From Bacteroidota bacterium (GTDB lineage Bacteria; Bacteroidota; Bacteroidia; Chitinophagales; BACL12), in contig JADJIS010000001.1 of assembly GCA_016706865.1 (NCBI GenBank), positions 248,001 through 312,000 on the forward strand: a DNA stretch of 64,000 nt, given 5' to 3'. Made by a program: the position numbers and the translations under genes. The notes under the pieces were generated by a model. That model saw nothing but the letters and a program-made list of their open reading frames with translations. It did no database searches and was not told the origin of the DNA. Position 1 is the stretch's first letter. The number at the start of each line of letters is the position of its first letter. This document shows, in pieces, positions 1 to 8,373 of this stretch.

Positions 1-612
1 TTCCGGAATTGGCACTTCCTTATAAGTCATACCCTGAGTTGCATCATCCCAAACAATTGCTTTGTTCGTGATAAGGTCAACAATTCCAATGAAAGTTTCT
101 TCCGCACCGATAGGTAATACAAGAGGAACCGGATTTGCGCCCAACATTTCTTTCACTTGTTTTACAACTTCAAGAAAATCGGCACCTGCGCGGTCCATTT
201 TGTTTACAAAGCCCATACGGGGAACGCGGTAACGGTTAGCCTGGCGCCAAACTGTTTCTGATTGTGGTTCAACACCACCAACAGCACAGAATAATGCTAC
301 CACACCATCCAATACGCGTAAAGAACGTTCCACCTCAACTGTAAAGTCAACGTGTCCCGGTGTATCAATGATATTTACTTTGTATTCGTCGTTTTTGTAT
401 ACCCAATGTGTAGTTGTAGCAGCAGAAGTGATCGTGATACCACGTTCTTTCTCCTGTTCCATCCAGTCCATTGTTGCAGCTCCATCGTGAACCTCACCAA
501 TTTTGTGGGTTACACCTGTATAAAACAAAATACGCTCTGTTGTTGTCGTTTTACCGGCATCAATATGGGCTGCGATCCCAATGTTACGAGTGTATTTTAA
601 ATCTCTTGCCAT
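1..612 (-). CDS. fusA: Elongation factor G, N-terminal part (cut by window edge)
   Basis: This is the first 204 codons of EF-G, the GTPase that drives translocation on the ribosome. The protein starts MARDLKYTRNIGIAAHIDAG and carries the P-loop AHIDAGKTTTTERIL, the switch II motif DTPGHVDF and the NKMD guanine-specificity motif, all as in the family. The ATG lies at 612-610, 19 nt after the rpsG stop, so it is the third gene of the str operon. The rest lies outside the window. Identity is certain; whether this is the only EF-G of the genome cannot be judged. Confidence 0.97.
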   Translation of the reverse strand, partial: MARDLKYTRNIGIAAHIDAGKTTTTERILFYTGVTHKIGEVHDGAATMDWMEQEKERGITITSAATTTHWVYKNDEYKVNIIDTPGHVDFTVEVERSLRVLDGVVALFCAVGGVEPQSETVWRQANRYRVPRMGFVNKMDRAGADFLEVVKQVKEMLGANPVPLVLPIGAEETFIGIVDLITNKAIVWDDATQGMTYKEVPIPE

Positions 613-631
613 TTAATTATTCCTTTACTTA

Positions 632-1099
632 TTATGATTTAAAGTGAGCGAAAGCTTTATTCGCTTCAGCCATTTTATGAACGTCTTCTTTCTTTTTCAT
701 TGTAGCTCCTTCGCCTTTAGCTGCTGCTACAATTTCAGCTGCTAATTTTTCCGCCATGGATTTACCACTGCGTTTGCGGCTGTATTGTATCAACCATTTC
801 ATCGATAGAGAAACTTTGCGATCCGGACGAATTTCTGTTGGGATCTGGAAGTTAGCTCCACCGATACGGCGACTTTTTACTTCAACTCCTGGAGTTACGT
901 TACTCAATGCTTTTTTCCAAACTTCGTATCCGCTTTCACCGGTTTGTTTTTCAACAAGATCCAATGCATCGTAGAAAATTCCGAATGTGATACTTTTTTT
1001 GCCTTGCCACATCATCATATTTACAAACCTTGTAACCACAGCGTCGTTAAACTTTGGGTCCAGGGGTAAATATCTTTTTTTAGGTTTTAGCTTACGCAT
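632..1099 (-). CDS. rpsG: 30S ribosomal protein S7
   Basis: A protein of 155 residues, the usual length for S7, which binds the 3' major domain of 16S rRNA and nucleates assembly of the small-subunit head. Family sequence is visible in the N-terminal MRKLKPKKRYLPLDP, in the central RRIGGANFQIPTEIRPDRK and in the following LSMKWLIQYSRKRSGKSM. It sits between rpsL (26 nt upstream) and fusA (19 nt downstream) in the classical str order. In E. coli S7 represses translation of this operon; nothing in this sequence shows whether that holds here. Confidence 0.98.
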   Translation of the reverse strand: MRKLKPKKRYLPLDPKFNDAVVTRFVNMMMWQGKKSITFGIFYDALDLVEKQTGESGYEVWKKALSNVTPGVEVKSRRIGGANFQIPTEIRPDRKVSLSMKWLIQYSRKRSGKSMAEKLAAEIVAAAKGEGATMKKKEDVHKMAEANKAFAHFKS

Positions 1100-1125
1100 T
1101 TATATTAGTTTCAATTTTTAATCAA

Positions 1126-1530
1126 TTATTTCTTTTTTGCCGGAGCAGCTACTGCACCTGCTTTTGGTCTCTTTGTTCCGTATTTTGAACGGCTTTTTCT
1201 GCGGTTATTCACACCGGCTGTATCCAACGCGCCGCGAACAATATGATAACGCACACCCGGAAGGTCTTTCACCCTGCCACCGCGTATCAACACGATAGAG
1301 TGTTCTTGTAGGTTATGTCCTTCGCCCGGAATGTAGGCAATGATCTCGGTTTGATTGGTTAAGCGCACTTTGGCAACTTTTCGAAGAGCAGAGTTTGGTT
1401 TCTTAGGGGTAGTAGTATATACCCTTGTGCAAACACCACGCTTTTGAGGGCATGAGTCAAGTGCACGGCTCTTACTGGGACTTTTTATAATTTCCCTTCC
1501 TTTGCGAACTAACTGTTGAATTGTAGGCAT
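1126..1530 (-). CDS. rpsL: 30S ribosomal protein S12
   Basis: A protein of 134 residues, first gene of the str operon. S12 lies at the decoding centre. The conserved segments TTPKKPNSALRKVAKVRLTN and PGEGHNLQEHSIVLIRGGRV followed by KDLPGVRYHIVRG are present. Lys in PKKPNS and Lys in GGRVKDLP, the residues whose change gives streptomycin resistance in other bacteria, are wild type, so a sensitive allele is expected. The C-terminal tail is Ala/Lys-rich and slightly longer than in E. coli, as is common in Bacteroidota. Two promoters lie upstream. Confidence 0.98.
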   Translation of the reverse strand: MPTIQQLVRKGREIIKSPSKSRALDSCPQKRGVCTRVYTTTPKKPNSALRKVAKVRLTNQTEIIAYIPGEGHNLQEHSIVLIRGGRVKDLPGVRYHIVRGALDTAGVNNRRKSRSKYGTKRPKAGAVAAPAKKK

Positions 1531-1568
1531 TCTAGCTTTTTACCTTTGATTTTTAAAATTTCGGGCTG

Positions 1569-1600
1569 CAAAAATAAGAAGAAGGAGCGATATTCACAAA
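1569..1600 (-). promoter_or_regulatory. Proximal promoter P2 of the str operon
   Basis: On the minus strand TATTTTTG (1576-1569) matches the Bacteroidota -7 consensus TAnnTTTG. A TTTG (1600-1597) sits exactly 20 nt upstream as the -33 element. Transcription would start near 1563, giving a leader of about 33 nt before rpsL. The bases after the -7 box read CAGCCCG, the same as after P1. Confidence 0.55.
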
Positions 1601-1724
1601 GGTATGTGCACAATTCCCGAAAGAAAGTGCAGGTAAGCCATTGCGAACTTTATCGGGGTTCACGCCCTTAATTCTACCTGCGGCCGTTTTTAATAACGGT
1701 TCCGTTTTTTGATTAAACGGGCTG

Positions 1725-1755
1725 CAAAGGTAGGTAACCTGTTTGTGATATGCAA
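1725..1755 (-). promoter_or_regulatory. Distal promoter P1 of the str operon
   Basis: TACCTTTG (1732-1725, minus strand) is a perfect TAnnTTTG box, with TTG at 1755-1753 and a 20-nt spacer. Transcription would start near 1719 and give a leader of roughly 190 nt. The initially transcribed bases CAGCCCG are the same as at P2. Confidence 0.6.
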
Positions 1756-1981
1756 GGTACGGGTGAAAATAAATTCCAACTTGGTGGAAAAGAGGTGGAA
1801 AAGGCAACAAAAGGGAGAGGAAAAGCGTAAAAGGGAATCTGGATTAGTGGTGAATGGTGAATGGCGAGATTGCTCCTGCTGGACCGAATATTTGATGTAT
1901 TCTTTAAAAATTTCAAGGTTGGCCGGAGCGGACTCACGCCTCACGATTGACGATTCACGAAAGGCGCAGCCTGTAATTTAA

Positions 1982-2021
1982 AAATCGTGAACCTACACGC
2001 TAACATTCAGGTTCACGATTT
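1982..2021 (-). terminator. Perfect 13-bp hairpin, probable terminator
   Basis: AAATCGTGAACCT (1982-1994) pairs perfectly with AGGTTCACGATTT (2009-2021) across a 14-nt loop. On the minus strand the second arm runs into TTTTTAAAT, so it can end transcription of the lipoprotein gene that stops at 2074. The arms share the word GTTCACGA with the surrounding GATTCACG repeats, so it may instead be a repeat-derived palindrome. Confidence 0.5.
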
Positions 2022-2073
2022 ATATACTTGCCGGATTCACGACTCACGGTTGACGATTGACGATTCCCGCCCA

Positions 2074-3000
2074 TCAATCACATGTTTCCAGATCTGCATA
2101 CCAATTGCAAGTCCAGTTTGTAGAGGTATAGGAATTATCGGTTCCTCCACCAGGGGTATAAATTTTACCGGGGGTGATCTCATAATAACCAAAATTTGCC
2201 GATGGGGAGCAACCGTGGTTTTCTTGGGCTGCCGTCCAAACTGCAATACTTACCGGTTCATCAAACATGCTTGGATCTATCACGTATTTTACCGGGCCCA
2301 GATCCGTTTTTACAGTTACAAGCGGTGCAACATGGTACCACCAATAAACACAACAATCACCGGCATCAACTGCAAGACTGCCTGTTACATCTTCATAACT
2401 GAAAACTTTTTCGCAAGACAATTCATACTCTTCAAGCATTATTTGACGCATTTTGTGTGCTCTGGCGTAACATCCGTCCACTACATATTGAAATGGAATA
2501 CAATAATCTATAGTAGCAGTTCCGGTTGCGCAGCCCTGAGATGCGCAATAATCAAATATCTCGTTCAGCTTTGCCATGTTAGGCACTATTTTTTTGGCTT
2601 CGATAACCTCTTCTGTTGTTTGTTCAAATTTTTCGGCCCAATCTCTTATTTCCTGTGCTGAGGCTTCCTCAGAAGAAATAATAGGAATAAAGGAGGCCTT
2701 TTCATCGCCAAAAAAGACTCTTAATGGCTTTTTCGCTTCTACACACTCGTCGATCAGATTTTTGATCTGCAAATACTGAGCATTGTTCTTTAATACTTCA
2801 AAAATTCGAGGCGACTCGAAAAACCTGACTTGAATAGCGGAGGCATCGGCGCTTTCCCTGTAATAAGCAGGAGTCATTAATTTGTATTCGGAAGTGATGG
2901 TAAGTGGTGTGATCTCTTCCCCCGGGAATTGTGATTTTTTACAACCCGTAACTATGGAACTGAGGAGAACCAAAAGGGTTAGTAGTTTAAATAATTTCAT
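2074..3000 (-). CDS. Lipoprotein with protein-glutaminase-like (glutamine deamidase) domain, copy 1
   Basis: A 308-residue protein with a lipoprotein signal peptide (SSIVTGC, lipid Cys20), so it is probably anchored to a membrane facing the periplasm or cell surface. The C-terminal half has GCYARAHKMRQIM (Cys177), CEKVFSYE, WWYHVAPLV (His223) and YVIDPSMFDEPVS (Asp242). This order and spacing match the Cys-His-Asp triad of secreted protein glutaminase of Chryseobacterium, an enzyme that deamidates glutamine side chains in proteins; the same fold is used by some polymorphic toxins. The N-terminal half (about 30-140) is not recognised and could act as a propeptide or inhibitor. A paralog lies at 12486-13409. 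Family membership is well supported; substrate and natural role are unknown. No immunity gene is apparent next to it. Confidence 0.75.
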   Translation of the reverse strand: MKLFKLLTLLVLLSSIVTGCKKSQFPGEEITPLTITSEYKLMTPAYYRESADASAIQVRFFESPRIFEVLKNNAQYLQIKNLIDECVEAKKPLRVFFGDEKASFIPIISSEEASAQEIRDWAEKFEQTTEEVIEAKKIVPNMAKLNEIFDYCASQGCATGTATIDYCIPFQYVVDGCYARAHKMRQIMLEEYELSCEKVFSYEDVTGSLAVDAGDCCVYWWYHVAPLVTVKTDLGPVKYVIDPSMFDEPVSIAVWTAAQENHGCSPSANFGYYEITPGKIYTPGGGTDNSYTSTNWTCNWYADLETCD

Positions 3001-3124
3001 AGTTTTTTGTTTAGGTGGTAAATGTAATGAAATTATAGGAATACAGAATATGGAGTGTTAAATATTATTGAACCACTAATTAAAATTCTTGATCTTTGAA
3101 AATTGAAGGTGATAAAAAAGATAA

Positions 3125-5440
3125 TTAATTGATTATAATAGCCTGGTAATAATTATTTTTATCTGACCTGATCTTTAAATAATAAATCCCTTTTAAAAAG
3201 TCACCAACTTTTATTTCCGATGTATTTGTCGTGAGATTTTCAGAATACATTATTTTTCCCTCCACATTAATTAATTCAATTGATGCATTTAAAAAATCAT
3301 TTCCAACTTCCAGAATAAAAAATGTTTCCGATGGATTTGGATAAAGTTTTATGGAATTTTCGGAAATATCTTCCAAAGAATTTGCAAAAGTGACTTCGAC
3401 ACTATCTGTGGTTGAGCATTCCAAACTATCTGTAACAGTTGTTGTATAAAATCCAGGTGATAAATTTTCTATCGTCGCTGTTGTTTCACCGGTCTCCCAT
3501 AAAAAGGAAAAGGGTGGAGTACCGCCATTGGTGATAGTTGCTGTTGCAGTGCCATTATTTTCTCCGCCAATTGCGGGAGTACTTGTCACTATTAATTGCG
3601 GCCCGATAAAAATTGTATCAATTGCAACCGCAGAACAAAATACTGGAATAAATCTAAATGCAGTATCATTAGCACCATCATGCCAGCTTTTTTGTACAAA
3701 TTCGTTATCGCTGGGATTGTGCGTATTAATCCATTTTGTTCCAAAATCATTTACTATTCCTTGCGTGAATGCTCCTTCCTCTAAATCTGCCAAGGTGTCA
3801 ATATATAATTCAATAATACCGGTTGACTCATACAATACCGACGTAACTGTGATATAAAAATACGATGGAAAATTCATATGAACTTCATCATATTTAATGA
3901 CAAATTTTCGATAAGGAGCTGATCCTGAAGTTTCATAATATACTTCACCACCGCCTAGAATATTAAGGTCTTCTCCTGCCAATGCAATAAGATTATTAAT
4001 AGTTGGAGAAGGGATACCTATATACCAGGTATCATGAGCCTCTCCAAAACACATATAGCCATTACTTGTCGGAAAGATGGTATCATATGTGTTTTCATAA
4101 AAATTAAAATTAAATCCGATTCCAATTGTATCTACATCATCATTAGTTGTAAAGGAAACAAATGTTGGTGAAATGAACTCCGGTGGAGTATATGGAATAG
4201 TTTCCATTGTATAATCCATTGCGGTAGAATAACTGTAATTAATAAGAGCATAAGTTCCGTTCACATATACTCCGGGATCAAAAGTTCCTGTTAACGTATC
4301 GGTTATTCCCTCGCCTGAAAAAATTCCTCCGCTGCCAACATTTATATCCGGAGTAAAACTCGCATCAGTTTCGCACAACGTGATCGGATAATTCAAATCT
4401 GCGGGGGTTGCGCAAATACTTGTTATCGTAAAAATTAATGTATCGTTATTTGTTATTGTATCGCCCTCTACACTTGTCCACAATTTTATTTCATGATCGC
4501 CACACGCACTTAAATCCACTGTAGTGCTTAATAAAATCGTATCTGACAAATAGGCTTCAATATTTTCTGTTATAATTTCACTCATAATTATTCCGCCATC
4601 AACCTGAAAATTAATTGTATAATTATTTTGATCAGCAAAACCATAATTATGAACAAGTAGCTGTAAATTTTCCTCACCTAAATTGCATTCTGCGATAGGG
4701 TAGATAATATCTTGAATTCCTAAATCTGTTTCTGAGTGTAGACAAGGAGCTAAGTGCCAGAGGATATTACGTCTTAAATCAAGATGCTCTTCTGAATAAT
4801 GCTCAATATTATTATAAAATTGAGAAACGATTACCTCCCCTAAACCAAAAAATTTATTCAATAAACATACACGGGAACCTGTGGTGTCAATCATTAAAGT
4901 GTCATAATTATCCCCATTGAAATCACCAAAACTTTTAACAAATCCCAGATCAGGTGAAAAATCAATTGGGTTAGTTAATGGGTATTTTGGACCTACTAAA
5001 AAACTAATATCCTCTCCAATATAAATTCCTTCATAATTAGGCGACAAGTTTTCAATCCTATTAATTGAATCGAATCCAAGATAATATGTATAACTTGGAG
5101 TGGAAACAAAATTAATATAAAGATGCCCACCATCTGAAACAAAATCTTCAAAATAAGTTAGATGCATTCCATAAAAAGCATCAAAATCATCACTTGCTCC
5201 CAATGAACCTTCAATAAAAATCATACAGGTATTTTCAGAGAACAAACCAGATGTGTCAATACTCCCATAATTAAACTGCTCCCAATTACTGACTCCAAAC
5301 ATATCATTCATTAATGAAATGTTAAGAGCATTGTCAACCCCCCCACCTCCAATATATACAATGCGTTTGTCCGGTGTCTGAGCTTGGAGGACAGTATTAA
5401 CTGACAAAAAAAATAAAAAAATCAACGAATTACGGTTCAT
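3125..5440 (-). CDS. Large secreted protein with SprB-like repeat and T9SS sorting domain
   Basis: A 771-residue protein starting MNRNSLIFLFFLS with a cleavable signal peptide ending about VLQAQ. An upstream in-frame TTG at 5446 is less likely. The first 230 residues resemble a flavodoxin/glutamine-amidotransferase-like domain (IVYIGGGG, FEDFVSDGGHLYINF). A CARDB/Ig-like stretch follows, then a SprB-type repeat (NGGTPPFSFLWETGETTATI) and a C-terminal sorting domain (LYPNPSETFF to the end). T9SS cargo is exported across the outer membrane and released or attached to the surface. No catalytic residues are recognised. It reads convergently with the lipoprotein gene and divergently from the gene at 5556. 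Function is unknown; adhesion or surface display is a guess. Confidence 0.8.
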   Translation of the reverse strand: MNRNSLIFLFFLSVNTVLQAQTPDKRIVYIGGGGVDNALNISLMNDMFGVSNWEQFNYGSIDTSGLFSENTCMIFIEGSLGASDDFDAFYGMHLTYFEDFVSDGGHLYINFVSTPSYTYYLGFDSINRIENLSPNYEGIYIGEDISFLVGPKYPLTNPIDFSPDLGFVKSFGDFNGDNYDTLMIDTTGSRVCLLNKFFGLGEVIVSQFYNNIEHYSEEHLDLRRNILWHLAPCLHSETDLGIQDIIYPIAECNLGEENLQLLVHNYGFADQNNYTINFQVDGGIIMSEIITENIEAYLSDTILLSTTVDLSACGDHEIKLWTSVEGDTITNNDTLIFTITSICATPADLNYPITLCETDASFTPDINVGSGGIFSGEGITDTLTGTFDPGVYVNGTYALINYSYSTAMDYTMETIPYTPPEFISPTFVSFTTNDDVDTIGIGFNFNFYENTYDTIFPTSNGYMCFGEAHDTWYIGIPSPTINNLIALAGEDLNILGGGEVYYETSGSAPYRKFVIKYDEVHMNFPSYFYITVTSVLYESTGIIELYIDTLADLEEGAFTQGIVNDFGTKWINTHNPSDNEFVQKSWHDGANDTAFRFIPVFCSAVAIDTIFIGPQLIVTSTPAIGGENNGTATATITNGGTPPFSFLWETGETTATIENLSPGFYTTTVTDSLECSTTDSVEVTFANSLEDISENSIKLYPNPSETFFILEVGNDFLNASIELINVEGKIMYSENLTTNTSEIKVGDFLKGIYYLKIRSDKNNYYQAIIIN

Positions 5441-5555
5441 TGTCAATAATAATATGTACTTTATGAACTTTAATTAACAAATTTACTTAAAATTTAGCAG
5501 AACTAAGTAAATTGGTTTAAATTTAAGCTCTTTTCCACCTCTAAAATTTTTACCT

Positions 5556-7703
5556 ATGAAACGCATACTACTCTTATTTACACTAATTCTTTTTGCTACT
5601 ACAATTAGCTTTTCTCAAACTAATTTCACTTTGCATATTTATTATGCTCAAAATCAGCCAGTGGAAGATGACCTATTTGGGGTGCATATGAGTGGTTTTT
5701 TTGATCGGTGCCGTTGTTATGATCCGGATTCAGTTGGAGGTGGAGTAGATACCATTGACCAGTGTATGGAATATGCCGCAGCATTAAAACCTAAAGTATT
5801 GCGTTTTCCAACCGGTGGTGAAAATAAATTTGTTACTTTATTAGATGGTCCACCGGGTTATGGGTATGAACAATATTTAATTGATAGCGCATTTGCCCGT
5901 GGTTATTTGGATGCAACAAGTTATTCTGACTGGACAGAAACAGTTAACAATCAATATATAATAAATCCTGACAGTGCGCTTTATATTGATCGATTAATTG
6001 ATTTTGTACAATATTGTGATGAGGTAAATGGTTTTGCACCGAGTGTGATATTTGTCGCTAATGTTTCGAAACAAGCTATGTTTCCTGATATGTTTGATAA
6101 TGTTATAGATGAAAATATTGCAGCAATACAATACTTAGTTGATAACGGTATTGAAATTGCAGCAATTGAAATGGGCAGTGAGCACTACGATGATGGAAAT
6201 GACATTGATACTTTTTATAGATTTAATGGATACTGGAAACTTATTAAGCCCTTGCTCGATGTGCTGCATGCAGATCCTGAGTTAACCTCCATTCCTGTTT
6301 CTATAGTTGCAGCACCGGAACCCGAATTTGCTGCCTATATTGGCGTTGGTGATGCATCAGTGGAACATTACAAAGAATGGAATATTGATTTAAAAACAAA
6401 AGCGACTGCACCGGGTACATCTTCAAGATTTGAAGCATATTCAGTGCATTTATATGATACGGAAAAAGGCATGGAACCATGTTATGAATTATATAAAGAT
6501 TTGTATTACGACTCAACTTTTAATTATGAAATTTTATATGCCCCAACTGACCCTAATTTAAATCCATCATTTGAATGTGCACGCGACAGTTTTTACAGTT
6601 TTGCCAATAATTATTTACCTCAAATATTTGAGCGATATTCTGCAACTGATAGTAATTATTGTCTCGGCACTTTGAAATCCTATATACTATCTGAGTGGGG
6701 CGTAAAACCACCAAAAACTCCGGGTTCAGGAGCGCCAATAACAGATTCAACCATACTTGGAAATTTTAATAACACCTTCATAGAAGCGGGTTTAACTTTT
6801 ATGTATTTATTATCGCTTGCAGATATTGATACAATAGACACAGGTGCTGATATTCGGATGGCAACGAAACACACCGAAATGGCAGGGTTTACACATGGTC
6901 TTGTGAGTTTTTGGAGCACGTTTGATGTTGACGATCCTGATCAGCGTTTTGTAAAAAGGGCATCTTGGTATGCATATAAACTTATGCAAAATATTTTTAC
7001 TAAAAATTATGAACGCGTAAAAAGTGATGTGGTTTTATTGGATGGCACAAATACACCTTTTATAAAAACATATTTTGGCGGTGATGGTGCTTATATGGGT
7101 ACCGGATGGGCACCTTATTTTCATATGTTCTATTACAATCCTACTGCGGATACTATTTTTTGTTTAAGAGATGAAATAACAGCAGATACTACATTTGGAT
7201 ATGGAATAGACGATCCTTTAAACGGGCATATGAAATATCGGTATATAAAAGTTGATCAGCTTTACAGTCATGGCGGGGATAATCAATATATCCGGGACAA
7301 TAGTTTTTATACGGTTGGGGTTGCGCCCTTAATCGATTCTATTTATGAGGATACAATTGGTGGAGACCCCATTTTATTACCCTATAGCATGGGTGAATAT
7401 TATTGGCGCTTAATTCCGCTGCCATATAAAGATGAAACTGAACTGATTGCCGGTGATATTAACATATCCGTTTATCCAAATCCAGCAAGTGAGTATGTAA
7501 AATTTGCATTTAATCTGAGTGAAAAATATACAAATGATTATAAATTAAGTATATTCAATTTATTCGGACAAAAAATTGAGGAACTGCTCGTAACTGACAA
7601 CTATGCCGAATGGCGCCCGGATAACTTAGTGAAAGGAATTTATATTTATGAATTAACAAGCGCAGGTAAGAAGTTGGGAACTGGAAAAATTATATTGCAA
7701 TAA
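5556..7703 (+). CDS. Secreted glycoside-hydrolase-like protein (clan GH-A type) with T9SS sorting domain
   Basis: A 715-residue protein with a signal peptide (MKRILLLFTLILFATTISFS) and a C-terminal sorting domain (VYPNPASEYVKF onward). The body resembles a TIM-barrel glycosidase: VLRFPTGGE near residue 80 is like the RxPGG loop of arabinofuranosidase-type enzymes. IEMGSEHYDDGN puts Glu209 where the acid/base of clan GH-A enzymes sits, and LSEWGV puts Glu380 where the nucleophile sits. The distance of about 170 residues is plausible. It would act outside the cell on a polysaccharide. The exact GH family is not recognised, and some T9SS proteins of this type carry the fold without proven activity. 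It stands alone, with no transporter (SusC/D) beside it. Confidence 0.65.
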   Translation: MKRILLLFTLILFATTISFSQTNFTLHIYYAQNQPVEDDLFGVHMSGFFDRCRCYDPDSVGGGVDTIDQCMEYAAALKPKVLRFPTGGENKFVTLLDGPPGYGYEQYLIDSAFARGYLDATSYSDWTETVNNQYIINPDSALYIDRLIDFVQYCDEVNGFAPSVIFVANVSKQAMFPDMFDNVIDENIAAIQYLVDNGIEIAAIEMGSEHYDDGNDIDTFYRFNGYWKLIKPLLDVLHADPELTSIPVSIVAAPEPEFAAYIGVGDASVEHYKEWNIDLKTKATAPGTSSRFEAYSVHLYDTEKGMEPCYELYKDLYYDSTFNYEILYAPTDPNLNPSFECARDSFYSFANNYLPQIFERYSATDSNYCLGTLKSYILSEWGVKPPKTPGSGAPITDSTILGNFNNTFIEAGLTFMYLLSLADIDTIDTGADIRMATKHTEMAGFTHGLVSFWSTFDVDDPDQRFVKRASWYAYKLMQNIFTKNYERVKSDVVLLDGTNTPFIKTYFGGDGAYMGTGWAPYFHMFYYNPTADTIFCLRDEITADTTFGYGIDDPLNGHMKYRYIKVDQLYSHGGDNQYIRDNSFYTVGVAPLIDSIYEDTIGGDPILLPYSMGEYYWRLIPLPYKDETELIAGDINISVYPNPASEYVKFAFNLSEKYTNDYKLSIFNLFGQKIEELLVTDNYAEWRPDNLVKGIYIYELTSAGKKLGTGKIILQ

Positions 7704-7772
7704 CCTTTAAAAATATTGCAAATTATGCAATTCACTTGAGAGAAGTGAGGATATTTAGATACTTGTTCACTT

Positions 7773-7798
7773 AAAAAAGCTTGGATTTTTATCAAGCT
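7773..7798 (-). terminator. Terminator of the restriction/ATPase operon
   Basis: On the minus strand AGCTTG, an ATAAAAATC loop and CAAGCT are followed by a run of T (TTTTTTAA), 65-90 nt after the stop of the last gene at 7862. It is a short-stemmed but well-formed intrinsic terminator. Confidence 0.55.
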
Positions 7799-7861
7799 AA
7801 GATTCCATATTTACGAAGTACTGCAACAAGTTAATTGAGAAAATTGCCTTTCTGTACTTTT

Positions 7862-8368
7862 CTAAATATTATTTCCAAATTGTTGCCGTAAAAATATTTG
7901 AATGGTTAAAAACGCTTTTGCCTTTCTTTGCAAAATTGTATTTAAAAAATCTTTGTATTTATTATTTTCTGCAATTGATTTATTTTTAGTGAGTTTTTTT
8001 AGAGATTCTAAAGTCATAAAATTTTCGAATCTGGAAGAATCCATTTCAACTTCTTTTGCGCATCTAATTACAAAATCTTCATGCGCTTTTTTAATTATTA
8101 TCAAATAATAGTCTCGCTCTTCATGTTTCCTGATTTCTATGTAGGCATCAGACTGAACAACTTTAGAATATTTCAAAAATAATTTTGAATCTTTACGACT
8201 ATCATTATCTATTATGCCTACCGCTCTTTTACGTTTTTGCCTAATATATTGCATTTCCAGTTGATTTAACACTTCTCCCAATCCGCTTGCATGTTGCGGT
8301 ACCTGCCGCCTTAATAAAGTGGTTAAAAGGGTATCAGCAAAACACTCTACAACAATTTGATGCTCCAT
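7862..8368 (-). CDS. Small TOPRIM-like protein, partner of the AAA ATPase
   Basis: A 168-residue protein starting 5 nt after the ATPase stop, hence translationally coupled. IVVECFADTLL places Glu8 at the end of a first beta strand, and AVGIIDNDSRKD places Asp54 and Asp56 in a D-x-D motif. This is the order of acidic residues in TOPRIM nuclease/primase folds (VEG..D / D.D). A later KAHEDFVI (Glu97) resembles the third motif of DUF4435/RloB-like TOPRIM proteins. No membrane segment or signal is present. In OLD and PARIS systems the TOPRIM part cuts DNA or tRNA and is controlled by an ATPase; here the two would be separate chains. The assignment rests on short motifs only, and the glycine usual after the first Glu is a Cys. 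Function is an inference. Confidence 0.5.
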   Translation of the reverse strand: MEHQIVVECFADTLLTTLLRRQVPQHASGLGEVLNQLEMQYIRQKRKRAVGIIDNDSRKDSKLFLKYSKVVQSDAYIEIRKHEERDYYLIIIKKAHEDFVIRCAKEVEMDSSRFENFMTLESLKKLTKNKSIAENNKYKDFLNTILQRKAKAFLTIQIFLRQQFGNNI

Positions 8369-8373
8369 CGTGT

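Larger units (their letters stand above)
1531..2073. other. 543-bp noncoding stretch upstream of rpsL
   Basis: Open frames here are short and unlike any protein family. The stretch holds the two str promoters, a purine-rich segment (about 1790-1850), several copies of the short word GATTCACGA/GATTGACGA (about 1931-1961 and 2034-2068) and the hairpin at 1982-2021. I see no further gene. Confidence 0.7.

Noticed and set aside
1987..2661. A 224-codon plus-strand frame
   Set aside because: It lies antisense to the glutaminase-like lipoprotein gene, which has a lipobox and catalytic motifs; the plus frame has no recognisable features.
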